Shown here in pieces: positions 26,354 through 35,050 of a stretch of 64,000 bases of DNA. Numbering within the stretch: the stretch's first letter is position 1; every line of letters starts with the position of its first letter. The stretch comes from JAVBMU01 sp031551755 (GTDB taxonomy: Bacteria > Actinomycetota > Actinomycetes > Actinomycetales > Cellulomonadaceae), in the NCBI GenBank assembly GCA_031551755.1, contig JAVBNE010000004.1, positions 1 through 64,000 on the forward strand, read 5' to 3'. The notes below the pieces were generated by a model. It did not search any database, was not told where the DNA came from, and saw only the letters and a list, made by a program, of their open reading frames with translations. Made by a program: the position numbers and the translations under genes.

Positions 26354-27253
26354 TCACCGTCGCACGAGCGGCGCCACCTGGGCACCCAAGAACTCGATGA
26401 GCCCAGGCAGATCCGGTTCGTCGGCGGTGGGCTGGAAAACCACGCTGCTGGCGCCGGCGTCGGCCAGCTCGGCGACGGCTGCGGCGATCTGCCCAGCGTC
26501 GCCGGTCGCCCCGATCGGCTCGTCGGATGATCTGCCCCAGCGGGGGAGTTCGGCGGCCATCCGCTCGGCGGCATCTCGGCCGACGGCAACGTTCAGGGTG
26601 GCGACGGTCCGGCGTCGCTCAGTCGGCTGCAGCCGGCCGGAATCGGAGATCGCGGCGAGTGCCGTGGCGAAGGACTCGGCGACCTCGTCGGGCCGCATCG
26701 CGGTGCCCAACAAGATGCCGTCCCCCAGCTCCCCGGCCAGGGCCAGCGAACGTTTGCCGCCGCCACCGATCAACAGTGGCGGTAACGTTACCGGCGGCCA
26801 GTCCAACTGCACGCCGTCGAGATGCACGTAGCGGCCGGAGAAGGTGACCCGTTCGCCTCGCAGGAGGCGGCGCAGGGTCACGGTGTACTCGCGCAGCAAC
26901 GTCATGGGCGAGTCGACGCGCGCACCGACCTGCCCCATCCAATCTTGGACGCCATGACCAATGCCTGGGGTGCACCGTCCCGGGAACATCCGTTCGATAG
27001 TGGTGATCTCCATGGCGGTCAGGGCGATGTTCCGTAGTGGGACCGGCATGAGCCCGATGCCGATTCGCAGCCGCCGGGTCCAGGCCAAGGCCGCTGCGGC
27101 TGAGGCGATGGCGCTCTGTTTGAAGCAGTCTTCCCAGACCCACAGTTCGTCCAGGCCGGCCTGCTCGGCGGCCAGTGCCGCCGGTTGCAGCCGCTCGGGC
27201 GCGAGAGTCGGCACCACGGCCAACCCGAGGAGCGGAGCGTTCGCGGCGGGCAT
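26354..27253 (-). CDS. LLM-class flavin or F420-dependent oxidoreductase
   Basis: A 299-residue TIM-barrel protein of the luciferase-like family. The features are LGLAVVPTLAPERL at the N-terminus, WVWEDCF, RLRIGIGLMPVPLRN, GIGHGVQDWM and the PPLLIGGGGKRSLALA strand. Such proteins in actinobacteria often use F420, but I cannot tell this from FMN. ATG 27253 has AAAGGA 6 nt upstream. It is the last gene of the leftward lipid block, starting 16 nt downstream of the MaoC gene stop. Confidence 0.82.
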   Translation of the reverse strand: MPAANAPLLGLAVVPTLAPERLQPAALAAEQAGLDELWVWEDCFKQSAIASAAAALAWTRRLRIGIGLMPVPLRNIALTAMEITTIERMFPGRCTPGIGHGVQDWMGQVGARVDSPMTLLREYTVTLRRLLRGERVTFSGRYVHLDGVQLDWPPVTLPPLLIGGGGKRSLALAGELGDGILLGTAMRPDEVAESFATALAAISDSGRLQPTERRRTVATLNVAVGRDAAERMAAELPRWGRSSDEPIGATGDAGQIAAAVAELADAGASSVVFQPTADEPDLPGLIEFLGAQVAPLVRR

Positions 27254-27269
27254 GCGCGGTCCTTTCTGG

Positions 27270-28298
27270 TCAGTCTCGTGGGGTGACCGCTCCAGAGAAG
27301 AACAGTCGGCCGTCACGGTTCCACCCGGCGTAGGTGAAACCCGTTGGGTCGGCAGTGATGGCGATATTGACGGTACCGGGTAGAAGCACCGGCTTCCCAA
27401 AACGGACGTCCCAGTCGTAACACACTCCGCGCGCGGTCCCAACTTCGGCCAGTGCCCGAGCCGCGGTGTACATGCCATGGGCGATGGCGCGGGGGAAGCC
27501 GAATGCCTTCGCACCCAACAGCGAGGTGTGGATGGGGTTCCGGTCGCCGGAGACGACGGCATAGGCGCGCCCGACATGTGCCGGTAACGCCCAGCGAGCC
27601 GTTGGTAGTGGTGGCTGGAAGTCTGCGGGTAGCTCGCTGCGTGCCGCGTTGTTGTCCGCCGCCGCTCCACCGGCCACCGCCTCAGCCCCCTCCGCGTCGG
27701 CGTGCACCGATCGCCGCGCGGCGGGCAGCTCCACCCCACGGGCGAGATAGGTCGAGACCCCGCGGTAGGCCATGGTCGAAGCCGGCTGGTTGTGGCCGCC
27801 GTCGGTGGGGTTGCGTTCGATCGAGATCTCGACGATGAGGTCGAGCTGGGCGCCTCGGCGGTGGGGGCGCAGGTTGGCCGCGTTCGCGAGTACGGTGAGC
27901 CGGTCGCCGAGCCGCACGGGGTGGCGCACCTCGGCGGAGTTGGCTACATGGACCAGGCCGGGCAACGGCAGCGGGAAGTCGTCGCGCACCATCAGAGCCG
28001 TCGCGAGAGGGAATCCCAGGATGTGCAGATAGCCGGCCGGCAACACGTCGGAGCCCGGCTCGTGGACCAGCCGTTGGTACTCGGTGAGCCGCCGAACGTG
28101 TTCGGGTCCGTCGGTCGGCACCCCCGCGATCCGCAACGTGGTGTCGGGCAGGACGAGTTCGCGTTCCCGCGTACCGGGCAGGTGCCGTTCGGCGGCGATC
28201 CGTCCGGCAGTGGTGATCGCACGGGCGTAAAGGGTCGCCAACCCGGGCAGTTCCGGAACGGTCGTGATGGTGCCCCTGTGGACTTCCAGGTCGGTCAC
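27270..28298 (-). CDS. MaoC-like hydratase/dehydratase
   Basis: A 342-residue double-hotdog protein. The C-terminal half has the hydratase 2 signature VVSGDRNPIHTSLLGAKAFGFPRAIAHGM with the catalytic Asp and His; the N-terminal half contains a non-catalytic hotdog. A low-complexity linker of about 45 residues joins them. It should hydrate trans-2-enoyl thioesters or dehydrate 3-hydroxyacyl thioesters. Its GTG overlaps the stop of the FabG-like gene. Neighbours match those of M. tuberculosis HtdX, its likely counterpart. Confidence 0.83.
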   Translation of the reverse strand: MTDLEVHRGTITTVPELPGLATLYARAITTAGRIAAERHLPGTRERELVLPDTTLRIAGVPTDGPEHVRRLTEYQRLVHEPGSDVLPAGYLHILGFPLATALMVRDDFPLPLPGLVHVANSAEVRHPVRLGDRLTVLANAANLRPHRRGAQLDLIVEISIERNPTDGGHNQPASTMAYRGVSTYLARGVELPAARRSVHADAEGAEAVAGGAAADNNAARSELPADFQPPLPTARWALPAHVGRAYAVVSGDRNPIHTSLLGAKAFGFPRAIAHGMYTAARALAEVGTARGVCYDWDVRFGKPVLLPGTVNIAITADPTGFTYAGWNRDGRLFFSGAVTPRD

Positions 28299-29710
28299 TG
28301 GCCCACCAGATGCTGACCGCAGACCCGGACGACCTGACCATTGATTCCACCGGCATCGGGGGCGGCCAGGAACGCGATGGCCTCGGCCACATCGACCGGC
28401 TGGCCACCTTGTTGCAGGCTGGACACCCGCCTGGCCATCTCCCGGGCGACCAGCGGGATCGAGGCGGTCATCTCCGTCTCGATGAACCCTGGTGCCACAG
28501 CATTCGCCGTGCCGCCGATCTCCGCGAGGAGGGGTGCGATGGCACGGGTGTGACCGATGACCCCGGCTTTAGAGAAGGCGTAGTTGGATTGCCCGCGGTT
28601 GCCCGCGATCCCGCTCGTGGAGGCCAAGGAGACCACCCGCGGTGACTCGGCGAAACCGTCTGCGGCCAGGATCGCCGCGGTCATCCGTACCTGCGCGGCG
28701 AGGTTCACCGCGATCACGGCTTCCCAGGAGGCAGCGGGCATGTTGACCAGCAGCTTGTCCCGCAAGATGCCGGCGTTCTGCACCAGGATGTGCAGCCCAC
28801 CGTGCCGGTCGCGGCAATGCGCGGCGATCCGCTCGCCGGCGTCCGGGGTCGTGACGTCAAGTTGCAGGGCGGTACCGTGGACCTCGTTGGCGATCCGCGT
28901 GAGGGCTTCGCCGCTGGCCGGTACATCGACGACGACGACGTGTGCCCCGTCGCGAGCCAAGATGCGGGCGACCTGTGCGCCGATACCCCGGGCTGCACCG
29001 GTGACCACCGCGCATTTGCCGGCCAGGGGGCGGTCGGTTTCGGAGAGCTCGGCCCCAGGGGCGTCGGGACCCACGTGAATCGGCTGCCCGTCCACGAAGG
29101 CCGACTTGCCGGAAAGCAGGAACCGCAAGGCGGCGCGTGTCGAGACGCCGCCGGCCCGCGCCCCATCGGTCAGCATGATGGCGTTCCCGGTCGATCCGGC
29201 GCGCAGCTCCTTGGCCACGGACCGGACGAAGCCGTCGATCCCCTCGCGGGTGGCCGCCACCGCGGGGCTGTCGGCTGCGGTCGGTGCCTGGGAGAGGGTG
29301 ACGACCCGGCCACTCAGCTTGAGCTGGCGCAGATTCGCGCTCAGAGCCATCGCGGGGGCCGCCAGATCGGTGGGGTCCGTCACCTCGGTGAGCACGACGA
29401 TGATCGCCCCCCAGCGCGGAGCGCGCGGCGTCGGGGCGGCCTTCGGCGGCGGTGGCGTCTGCTCGGTTACGACGGCCTCGATCGGCGACGGGACGGCCAC
29501 TTGGACCTCCACGCCCCAATCCCGCAGTGCCGCCGTGAGTTCGTCGGCCGTCGCTTGCGATTCCTCGGGGGCGATCACCAAGGCCGGTCCGGGTAGCAGC
29601 GGATCGCCAGGTTGGTAGCGCCGGAGCACGGCCGGCCGGGGAAGGCCTAGTTTGGTCGCCAGGGTCTTGACGAGTCCGGCGTTGACAGCGGACAGATAAC
29701 GGTCGGTCAT
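28295..29710 (-). CDS. high-molecular-weight 3-oxoacyl thioester reductase (FabG4-like)
   Basis: A 471-residue protein with a C-terminal SDR domain from about residue 230: the NAD(P) motif VVTGAARGIGAQVA, NAGILRDKLLVNM, and the Ser-Tyr-Lys triad in SLASTSGIAGNRGQSNYAFSKAGV. The N-terminal about 220 residues are a degenerate Rossmann/flavodoxin-like domain, as in mycobacterial FabG4, longer than the usual 245-residue FabG. It should reduce 3-oxoacyl thioesters. Start ATG 29710 is 17 nt after the thiolase stop. Confidence 0.87.
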   Translation of the reverse strand: MTDRYLSAVNAGLVKTLATKLGLPRPAVLRRYQPGDPLLPGPALVIAPEESQATADELTAALRDWGVEVQVAVPSPIEAVVTEQTPPPPKAAPTPRAPRWGAIIVVLTEVTDPTDLAAPAMALSANLRQLKLSGRVVTLSQAPTAADSPAVAATREGIDGFVRSVAKELRAGSTGNAIMLTDGARAGGVSTRAALRFLLSGKSAFVDGQPIHVGPDAPGAELSETDRPLAGKCAVVTGAARGIGAQVARILARDGAHVVVVDVPASGEALTRIANEVHGTALQLDVTTPDAGERIAAHCRDRHGGLHILVQNAGILRDKLLVNMPAASWEAVIAVNLAAQVRMTAAILAADGFAESPRVVSLASTSGIAGNRGQSNYAFSKAGVIGHTRAIAPLLAEIGGTANAVAPGFIETEMTASIPLVAREMARRVSSLQQGGQPVDVAEAIAFLAAPDAGGINGQVVRVCGQHLVGQ

Positions 29711-29726
29711 GGTGTGTCCTCAGATC

Positions 29727-31100
29727 TCAGGTGGCCGACTCGATGATGGCAGCGACCCCGAGCCCGCCCGCGGCGCACACGGAGATCAGCGCACGTGCGG
29801 GCTTGCCGGTACTCGCCGCTCGCTGCGCGACGAGCTTCGCAGCCGTGGCCACTACCCGGCCGCCGGTGGCGGCGAAGGGGTGACCGGCCGCGAGCGACGA
29901 ACCGTTGACGTTGAGGATCGAGCGGTCGACCGAGCCGAAGGCCCCATCAAGTCCGAGCTCCGTGCGGCAGTAGTCGACGTCTTCCCACGCGGCCAGGGTC
30001 GCCAGCACTGTCGAGGCGAAGGCCTCGTGGATCTCGATGAAGTCGAAGTCGGCGAGCGTCAGGCCTTGACGGGCCAGGAGTCGGGGCGCCGCGTGGGCCG
30101 GTGCCATCAGCAGGCCCTCGTGACCGTGCACGAAATCGACCGCGGCGGTCTCGGCGTCGACCACGCGGGCCAGCACTGGCAGGTCACGCCCCTCGGCCCA
30201 CTCGCGGGAGGCGAGCAGCACCGTGGAGGCGCCGTCGGACAACGGGGTGGAGTTCCCGGCGGTCATGGTCGGTGTGGCCGAGGCTGTGCCGTCGGCGGAG
30301 CCGTCCGCCCCGGCTGAGAGTCGCTTGCCGTAGACCGGTGGGAGCTTCGCCAGCTTCTCCATCGAGGTGTCCGTGCGCAGGTTCTGATCCCGGGTCAGCC
30401 CGCGATAGCCGGTGACCAGGTCGTCGAAGAACCCGGCCTCCCAGGCCGCCGCGAGGTGCTGATGGCTCGCTAGCGCGATCTCGTCCTGGTCGGTGCGGCC
30501 GATGCCCCACCGTGCGGTCGTGATCGCCTGGTGCTCGCCCATCGACAGCCCGGTGCGGGGTTCGTCGGTGGCGGGGACCAGCGGCGCGAGGTCGCTCGGA
30601 CGGACCCGGCTGAACGCCTTGACCCGGGCTCCGAGCGACTTGGCATGGCTGGCCTCCAAAAGGGCTCGGCGCAGCCCCTCGCCGACCGCGATAGGCGCAT
30701 CCGAGATCGAGTCGGTGCCGCCGGCGATGCCGGAGTCGATTTGACCGAGCCGGATCTTGTTGGCGATGCCGATGACGGCTTCCAGTCCGGTGGCGCAGGC
30801 CTGCTGCAGGTCGAAGGCCGGCGTGGTCGGCGAGAGTGAGGAGCCGAGGACGCATTCGCGGGTCAGGTTGAAGTCACGGGAGTGTTTGAGGACGGCCCCG
30901 GCGACGACCTCGCCTAGACGCGCGCCCTGGAGGCCGAAACGTGCGATGAGCCCCTCGAGGGCGGACGTGAGCATGTCCTGGTTGCTTGCCCGGGCGTACG
31001 GTCCGCCGGCGCGTGCGAAGGGAATGCGGTTGCCGCCAACGATGACCGCCTCGCGAACGGACGGGTCTCCATTGCCTCTCGGTATCTTCGTCGTCGCCAC
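29727..31100 (-). CDS. acetyl-CoA acyltransferase (FadA2-like thiolase)
   Basis: A 457-residue thiolase. The acylation Cys is in DLQQACATGLEAV (about residue 112), the EIHEAFAST His motif and the C-terminal ISVCAAGGLGVAAI Cys-Gly motif are intact. It catalyses thiolysis of 3-oxoacyl-CoA, or Claisen condensation in reverse. GTG 31100 follows AGGAGGAG about 8 nt upstream; further upstream in-frame starts overlap the TetR region. First gene of a leftward operon with the FabG-like and MaoC genes. Confidence 0.88.
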   Translation of the reverse strand: MATTKIPRGNGDPSVREAVIVGGNRIPFARAGGPYARASNQDMLTSALEGLIARFGLQGARLGEVVAGAVLKHSRDFNLTRECVLGSSLSPTTPAFDLQQACATGLEAVIGIANKIRLGQIDSGIAGGTDSISDAPIAVGEGLRRALLEASHAKSLGARVKAFSRVRPSDLAPLVPATDEPRTGLSMGEHQAITTARWGIGRTDQDEIALASHQHLAAAWEAGFFDDLVTGYRGLTRDQNLRTDTSMEKLAKLPPVYGKRLSAGADGSADGTASATPTMTAGNSTPLSDGASTVLLASREWAEGRDLPVLARVVDAETAAVDFVHGHEGLLMAPAHAAPRLLARQGLTLADFDFIEIHEAFASTVLATLAAWEDVDYCRTELGLDGAFGSVDRSILNVNGSSLAAGHPFAATGGRVVATAAKLVAQRAASTGKPARALISVCAAGGLGVAAIIESAT

Positions 31101-31153
31101 TATGCGTCTCCTCCTGCTTCGGTTGGCTGAGTGGGCCGTGCGCCATCGTGCTG

Positions 31154-31188
31154 CCGATACCCACAGTACTTGATACTCTCGGTATCGG
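31154..31188. promoter_or_regulatory. inverted repeat, possible TetR operator
   Basis: Between the divergent thiolase and TetR genes, CCGATACC (31154-31161) is inverted as GGTATCGG (31181-31188). A shorter dyad GATAC-TCTCG-GTATC (31172-31186) overlaps its right half. Palindromes of this size are typical TetR targets, so this could control both directions. Confidence 0.5.
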
Positions 31189-31252
31189 GCGTTGGCAGCA
31201 ACAGCGGTGTGACCGCAGTGAGGTGCACGGGTTTGCACCGGAGGAGGACGGG

Positions 31253-31966
31253 GTGAGCACTCAGATCGTCGACGGGCGTGCCACACGGTGGGCCGAGCAC
31301 CGGGCAGCACGGCGGGCCGCCCTGGTGCGCGCCGCCAGCCGGGCGGTGCACCGTGGCGGGCCGGGAGTGTCCATGGAGGAGATCGCGGTCGCCGCGGGCA
31401 CATCCAAGTCGATCATCTACCGCTACTTCGAGGACCGTTCCGGGTTGCAGGTCGCGGTCGGCTCAGCCGTCATGGCACAAATGCACGACGCCTTGGCGCG
31501 GGCCGCAGCGACCGCCGCCTCACCTCAACTCGCGGTTCGGGCAATGGTGGCGGCCTATCTGGAGACGATCGAGAACTCGCCGAACGTCTATTACTTCGTG
31601 ACCCGGACGGCGGCTGTCGCCGGAACTGAGGATGGTCACGGCGAGCAGGGTGCAGCCACCGCGGCAGAGCCACCGCTGACGGCCCTGGTCGATTCCGTCA
31701 TCGAACTCATCGCGGAACCCTTCGCCCGGGTGGCGCATGTGCCGTGGGCCCAGGCTGCGGCCTGGGCGGCCGGGGTGGTGGGATTCGTCCGTGGAGCGGG
31801 GGAATGGTGGCTCGAACGTCGCGACGACCCTCGATGCCCCGATCGTTGGGTACTCACCGAGCAGGTCACCACGTGGTTGTGTCAGGGGCCCGTCGGGGTG
31901 CTGGCCAGCGCCGGCCCGGTGACGGCTGATCAACCACCGTCCGCCTCAACCGAGGCAGTCCGCTGA
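31253..31966 (+). CDS. TetR-family transcriptional regulator
   Basis: A 237-residue repressor. The DNA-binding helix-turn-helix is MEEIAVAAGTSKSIIYRYFE (about residues 40-60) and a variable ligand domain follows with PNVYYFVTRTAA. It lies between a thiolase operon and an acyl-CoA dehydrogenase gene, so an acyl-CoA effector is plausible but inferred. GTG 31253 has GGAGGA 8 nt upstream; a start at 31148 would pass through the operator. The next gene begins 22 nt after its stop. Confidence 0.87.
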   Translation: MSTQIVDGRATRWAEHRAARRAALVRAASRAVHRGGPGVSMEEIAVAAGTSKSIIYRYFEDRSGLQVAVGSAVMAQMHDALARAAATAASPQLAVRAMVAAYLETIENSPNVYYFVTRTAAVAGTEDGHGEQGAATAAEPPLTALVDSVIELIAEPFARVAHVPWAQAAAWAAGVVGFVRGAGEWWLERRDDPRCPDRWVLTEQVTTWLCQGPVGVLASAGPVTADQPPSASTEAVR

Positions 31967-31988
31967 AGTGCCAGATCCAGGAGTGCCG

Positions 31989-34091
31989 ATGACTACGATC
32001 CGTGAGGATGTCCGAGCCGACGCCTCGGCTACCGATGTGCGTTCCGGCAATGGCAGTGACGCACGCATCGACCTGCCGTATCTGCAACGGCTGCTGCTCG
32101 GCCGGTGGCCGGAACTGCGGGCGAGTGCCCGAGCGACGGCAGGGGAGGAGGCGTTCTGGAAGATCGACGGCTTGCCTTCCGCCGAACACCGCGAGCGGGT
32201 GCTCGGCCAGTTGCGCGAATTGGCTGAACGCAAGCAAGTTCTACGGGCCTTCCCGGAGCGGCTTGGGGGTGCCGATGACCCGGGCGGTAACCTCGCGGGC
32301 TTTGAAGAATTGATCGCCGCCGATGCCTCAGTGCAGATCAAGGCCGGCGTGCAGTGGGGCCTATTCGCATCCGCCATTTTGCACCTGGGCACCCCCGAAC
32401 AGCACGATCGACTGTTGCCCGATGCGATGAACCTCACCGTGCCGGGAGCCTTCGCGATGACCGAGACCGGACACGGGTCGGATGTGGCGAACGTGGCCAC
32501 TACCGCGACCTACGATCCCGAAACCGAGGAGTTCGTCATCCACACTCCGTTCCGTGGGGCGTGGAAGGACTACCTGGGCAACGCTGCGCTGCACGCGACT
32601 GCGGCCGTCGTCTTCGCCCAACTCATCAGCCGCGGGGTGGATCACGGTGTTCATGCGTTCTATGTCCGGATCCGTCGCCCGGGAACCTCGGGGTCGGAGG
32701 GGTTCCTGGACGGCATCGGCGGCGACGACGACGGCCTCAAGGGCGGATTGAACGGCATCGACAACGGCCGGCTGCATTTCGATCATGTTCGGGTACCGCG
32801 CACCGATCTCCTGGCGCGCTATGGCTCGGTAGCCCCTGACGGTACCTACACCTCGCCCATCGCGAGCCCCGGGCGCCGGTTCTTCACGATGCTGGGTTCG
32901 TTGGTGCAGGGCAGGGTCTCGCTCGACGGCGCAGCTGTGAACGCGGCCAAGATCGGACTGGCCATCGCGGTGCGCTACGCCGGTGAACGGCGCCAGTTCC
33001 CCGGAGCATTGCCGGACCAAGAGGTCGTCCTGTTGGACTACGCCACCCATCAACGCCGGTTGATCCTACCGATCGCGGAAACATACGCCTCCCATTTCGC
33101 CCACGATCGGCTCCTCGACCTTTTCCATGCGGTGTTCTCCGGCGAGACCGACACTCCTGACCGCCGCGAAGACCTGGAAACGACGGCCGCCGCGCTCAAG
33201 GCGACCAGCACCCGGTTCGCCCTCGACGCGCTCCAGGAGGCTCGCGAGGCCTGCGGCGGCGCCGGCTTTCTGACCGCGAACCGGATCACCTCGCTGCGTT
33301 CCGACCTCGACGTCTATGCCACCTTCGAGGGCGACAACACGGTTCTGCTGCAGTTGGTCGCCAAGAGACTCCTGGCCGACTACGGATCACAGTTCAAGGA
33401 CGTCACCCCGGGAATGATGGCGCGGGTGGTAGTGGAGCTGGCCACCGATGCCGCCCTGCATCGAACCCCGTTGCGGCGAGCGGCGCAGACCCTGGCGGAT
33501 GTGGGCGATCCCCGGCGGGCTGTTGGGCATCTGCGGGATGTGGAGACGCAGCGCGCTCTGCTCACCGACCGGGTGCAGACGATGGTCGAGGACGCCGCGG
33601 CAGCGCTTCGGCCGGCACGCAAAGCCGACCCGGAGACAGCTGCTGACCTCTTCAATGCTCACCAGGTGGAGTTGATCGAGTTGGCCAAGGCCCATGCGGA
33701 TCTGCTCAGGTGGGAGGCGTTCACCCATGTGCTCGGCTCCGTCTCAGATGCGGGTACCCGAGAGGTGCTGGTCACGGTTCGCGACCTCTTCGGGCTCTCC
33801 TTGGTGGAGCGGAACTTGGCCTGGTACCTACTCAACGGTCGGCTCTCCGTGCAGCGCGCCCGGTTGGTGACGAGCTATCTGGACCGTCTTGTCGCGCGAT
33901 TGCGGCCCCATGCGCAGGATCTCGTGGACGCCTTCGGATACGGTCCGGAACACCTGCGGGCGGATATCGCCTCCGGGGCGGAACGCCAACGGCAGGAGGA
34001 AGCCCGGGCCTACTACGAGTCGTTGCGTCGCGGTGGGAAAGGACCCGTCAGCGAGCGGTCGATCGGGGCGCGGACCCGCGTTGTGTCGTAG
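31989..34091 (+). CDS. acyl-CoA dehydrogenase/oxidase (ACOX-like)
   Basis: A 700-residue flavoprotein, longer than standard acyl-CoA dehydrogenases of about 380 residues. AFAMTETGHGSDVAN and GSLVQGRVSLDGAAVNAAKIG, with GERRQFPG, are features of the acyl-CoA oxidase-like branch, and the C-terminal half has the second acyl-CoA oxidase domain (EACGGAGFLTANRI). It should introduce the trans-2 double bond into an acyl-CoA, first step of beta-oxidation. Whether oxygen or ETF takes the electrons is not decidable. ATG 31989 has AGGAG 5 nt upstream. It probably shares an operon with tetR. Confidence 0.87.
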   Translation: MTTIREDVRADASATDVRSGNGSDARIDLPYLQRLLLGRWPELRASARATAGEEAFWKIDGLPSAEHRERVLGQLRELAERKQVLRAFPERLGGADDPGGNLAGFEELIAADASVQIKAGVQWGLFASAILHLGTPEQHDRLLPDAMNLTVPGAFAMTETGHGSDVANVATTATYDPETEEFVIHTPFRGAWKDYLGNAALHATAAVVFAQLISRGVDHGVHAFYVRIRRPGTSGSEGFLDGIGGDDDGLKGGLNGIDNGRLHFDHVRVPRTDLLARYGSVAPDGTYTSPIASPGRRFFTMLGSLVQGRVSLDGAAVNAAKIGLAIAVRYAGERRQFPGALPDQEVVLLDYATHQRRLILPIAETYASHFAHDRLLDLFHAVFSGETDTPDRREDLETTAAALKATSTRFALDALQEAREACGGAGFLTANRITSLRSDLDVYATFEGDNTVLLQLVAKRLLADYGSQFKDVTPGMMARVVVELATDAALHRTPLRRAAQTLADVGDPRRAVGHLRDVETQRALLTDRVQTMVEDAAAALRPARKADPETAADLFNAHQVELIELAKAHADLLRWEAFTHVLGSVSDAGTREVLVTVRDLFGLSLVERNLAWYLLNGRLSVQRARLVTSYLDRLVARLRPHAQDLVDAFGYGPEHLRADIASGAERQRQEEARAYYESLRRGGKGPVSERSIGARTRVVS

Positions 34092-34143
34092 ACCTGCTGC
34101 GCGCGTGAGTGGGCGATGTGGGTCCGGCCCAGGCGAGCTTGGA

Positions 34144-35004
34144 CTATGTCGGATTGCAGCGGGCGGCGATGACCTGGAGAAGTCCGACATCTGGTCGCCA
34201 AGGCTCCAGATTCCAGGTGTCTTTCTCGGTGGCGCCGATGGCGTGGCATTCGAGTTGGTTTTTCATCGACTGGGTGTCCGCCGCCGGCTCGGCGGCAATG
34301 AGTTGGCTCCACACCAATGACGTGCCGGCCTCACCCGCGTGACGAGCCCATGGCGTGGGGTCGACGGCGAGAGAATCTCCACCTTCGCGGTTTCCCCAGA
34401 CGGCGCTTTCCAGTGCTTGTGTTCCGAGTCCGATCGTCACAGTGGTTTCACCCGAGGAGCCGGTGGATTCACCCGTCGCGGTAGCGGTCGTGACTCCCGA
34501 GCCTTTGGCGCAAATCTGCGCGTGTGTCGCGTCCAGGACATCCACTTGTGCGAAGGCTAGTCCGTTGGGATTTGCGTCGCTGGCCGTCGTGGTGGCCATG
34601 GGTGGGGCGAGCCCGCCGCGGACGACGCCGGCACTGTCGAGAATGCTGACAGAGCCGTCCGTGCCGCGTTTGAGCGTCCCGGCGGACACCAGGGCGACGG
34701 TCGCGGGTTTGTCGCCGACTGTGAGTGACAGGAGGGTTGAACCGTCCGCCGCCGTGCTCACCTTGATCGGCTCGGTAGCCTGACCCCCGCCGTCCGTGCC
34801 GGAGGCGGTCGTCGTGCGGGGGACTAAGACTTTCAGCTCGACCGGCCCGGCGGCCACCACGCGCTCGACCGGTGCTTGTGCTGCGGGGATCGCGGTCGCA
34901 CGCGGGGAGGTCGCGGGGGTCGTCGGCTCGTCGGTGGGGCCACACGCTGTGCACAGCGCGACGAGGACGGCCGCTGACAGGCCTGCGAGGCAAGAAGAAC
35001 GCAC
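34144..35004 (-). CDS. secreted or lipoprotein of unknown function
   Basis: A 286-residue protein with a signal sequence: VRSSCLAGLSAAVLVALCTACG, which ends in a lipobox-like LCTAC, although Cys at -3 is unusual and it may be a plain secreted protein. A Thr/Pro-rich spacer follows, then a domain of no family I recognise, with Cys residues in AQICAKGSG, LECHAIG and ARCNPT. GTG 35004 has CAAGAT 6 nt upstream; a longer ATG at 35061 would put the hydrophobic stretch further in. It has no obvious partner and ends 53 nt from the convergent dehydrogenase. Confidence 0.55.
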   Translation of the reverse strand: MRSSCLAGLSAAVLVALCTACGPTDEPTTPATSPRATAIPAAQAPVERVVAAGPVELKVLVPRTTTASGTDGGGQATEPIKVSTAADGSTLLSLTVGDKPATVALVSAGTLKRGTDGSVSILDSAGVVRGGLAPPMATTTASDANPNGLAFAQVDVLDATHAQICAKGSGVTTATATGESTGSSGETTVTIGLGTQALESAVWGNREGGDSLAVDPTPWARHAGEAGTSLVWSQLIAAEPAADTQSMKNQLECHAIGATEKDTWNLEPWRPDVGLLQVIAARCNPT

Positions 35005-35050
35005 CCGACCATCTTGCCCTGCGAAAACCGGCGTCGAGACCACCCGCCGA

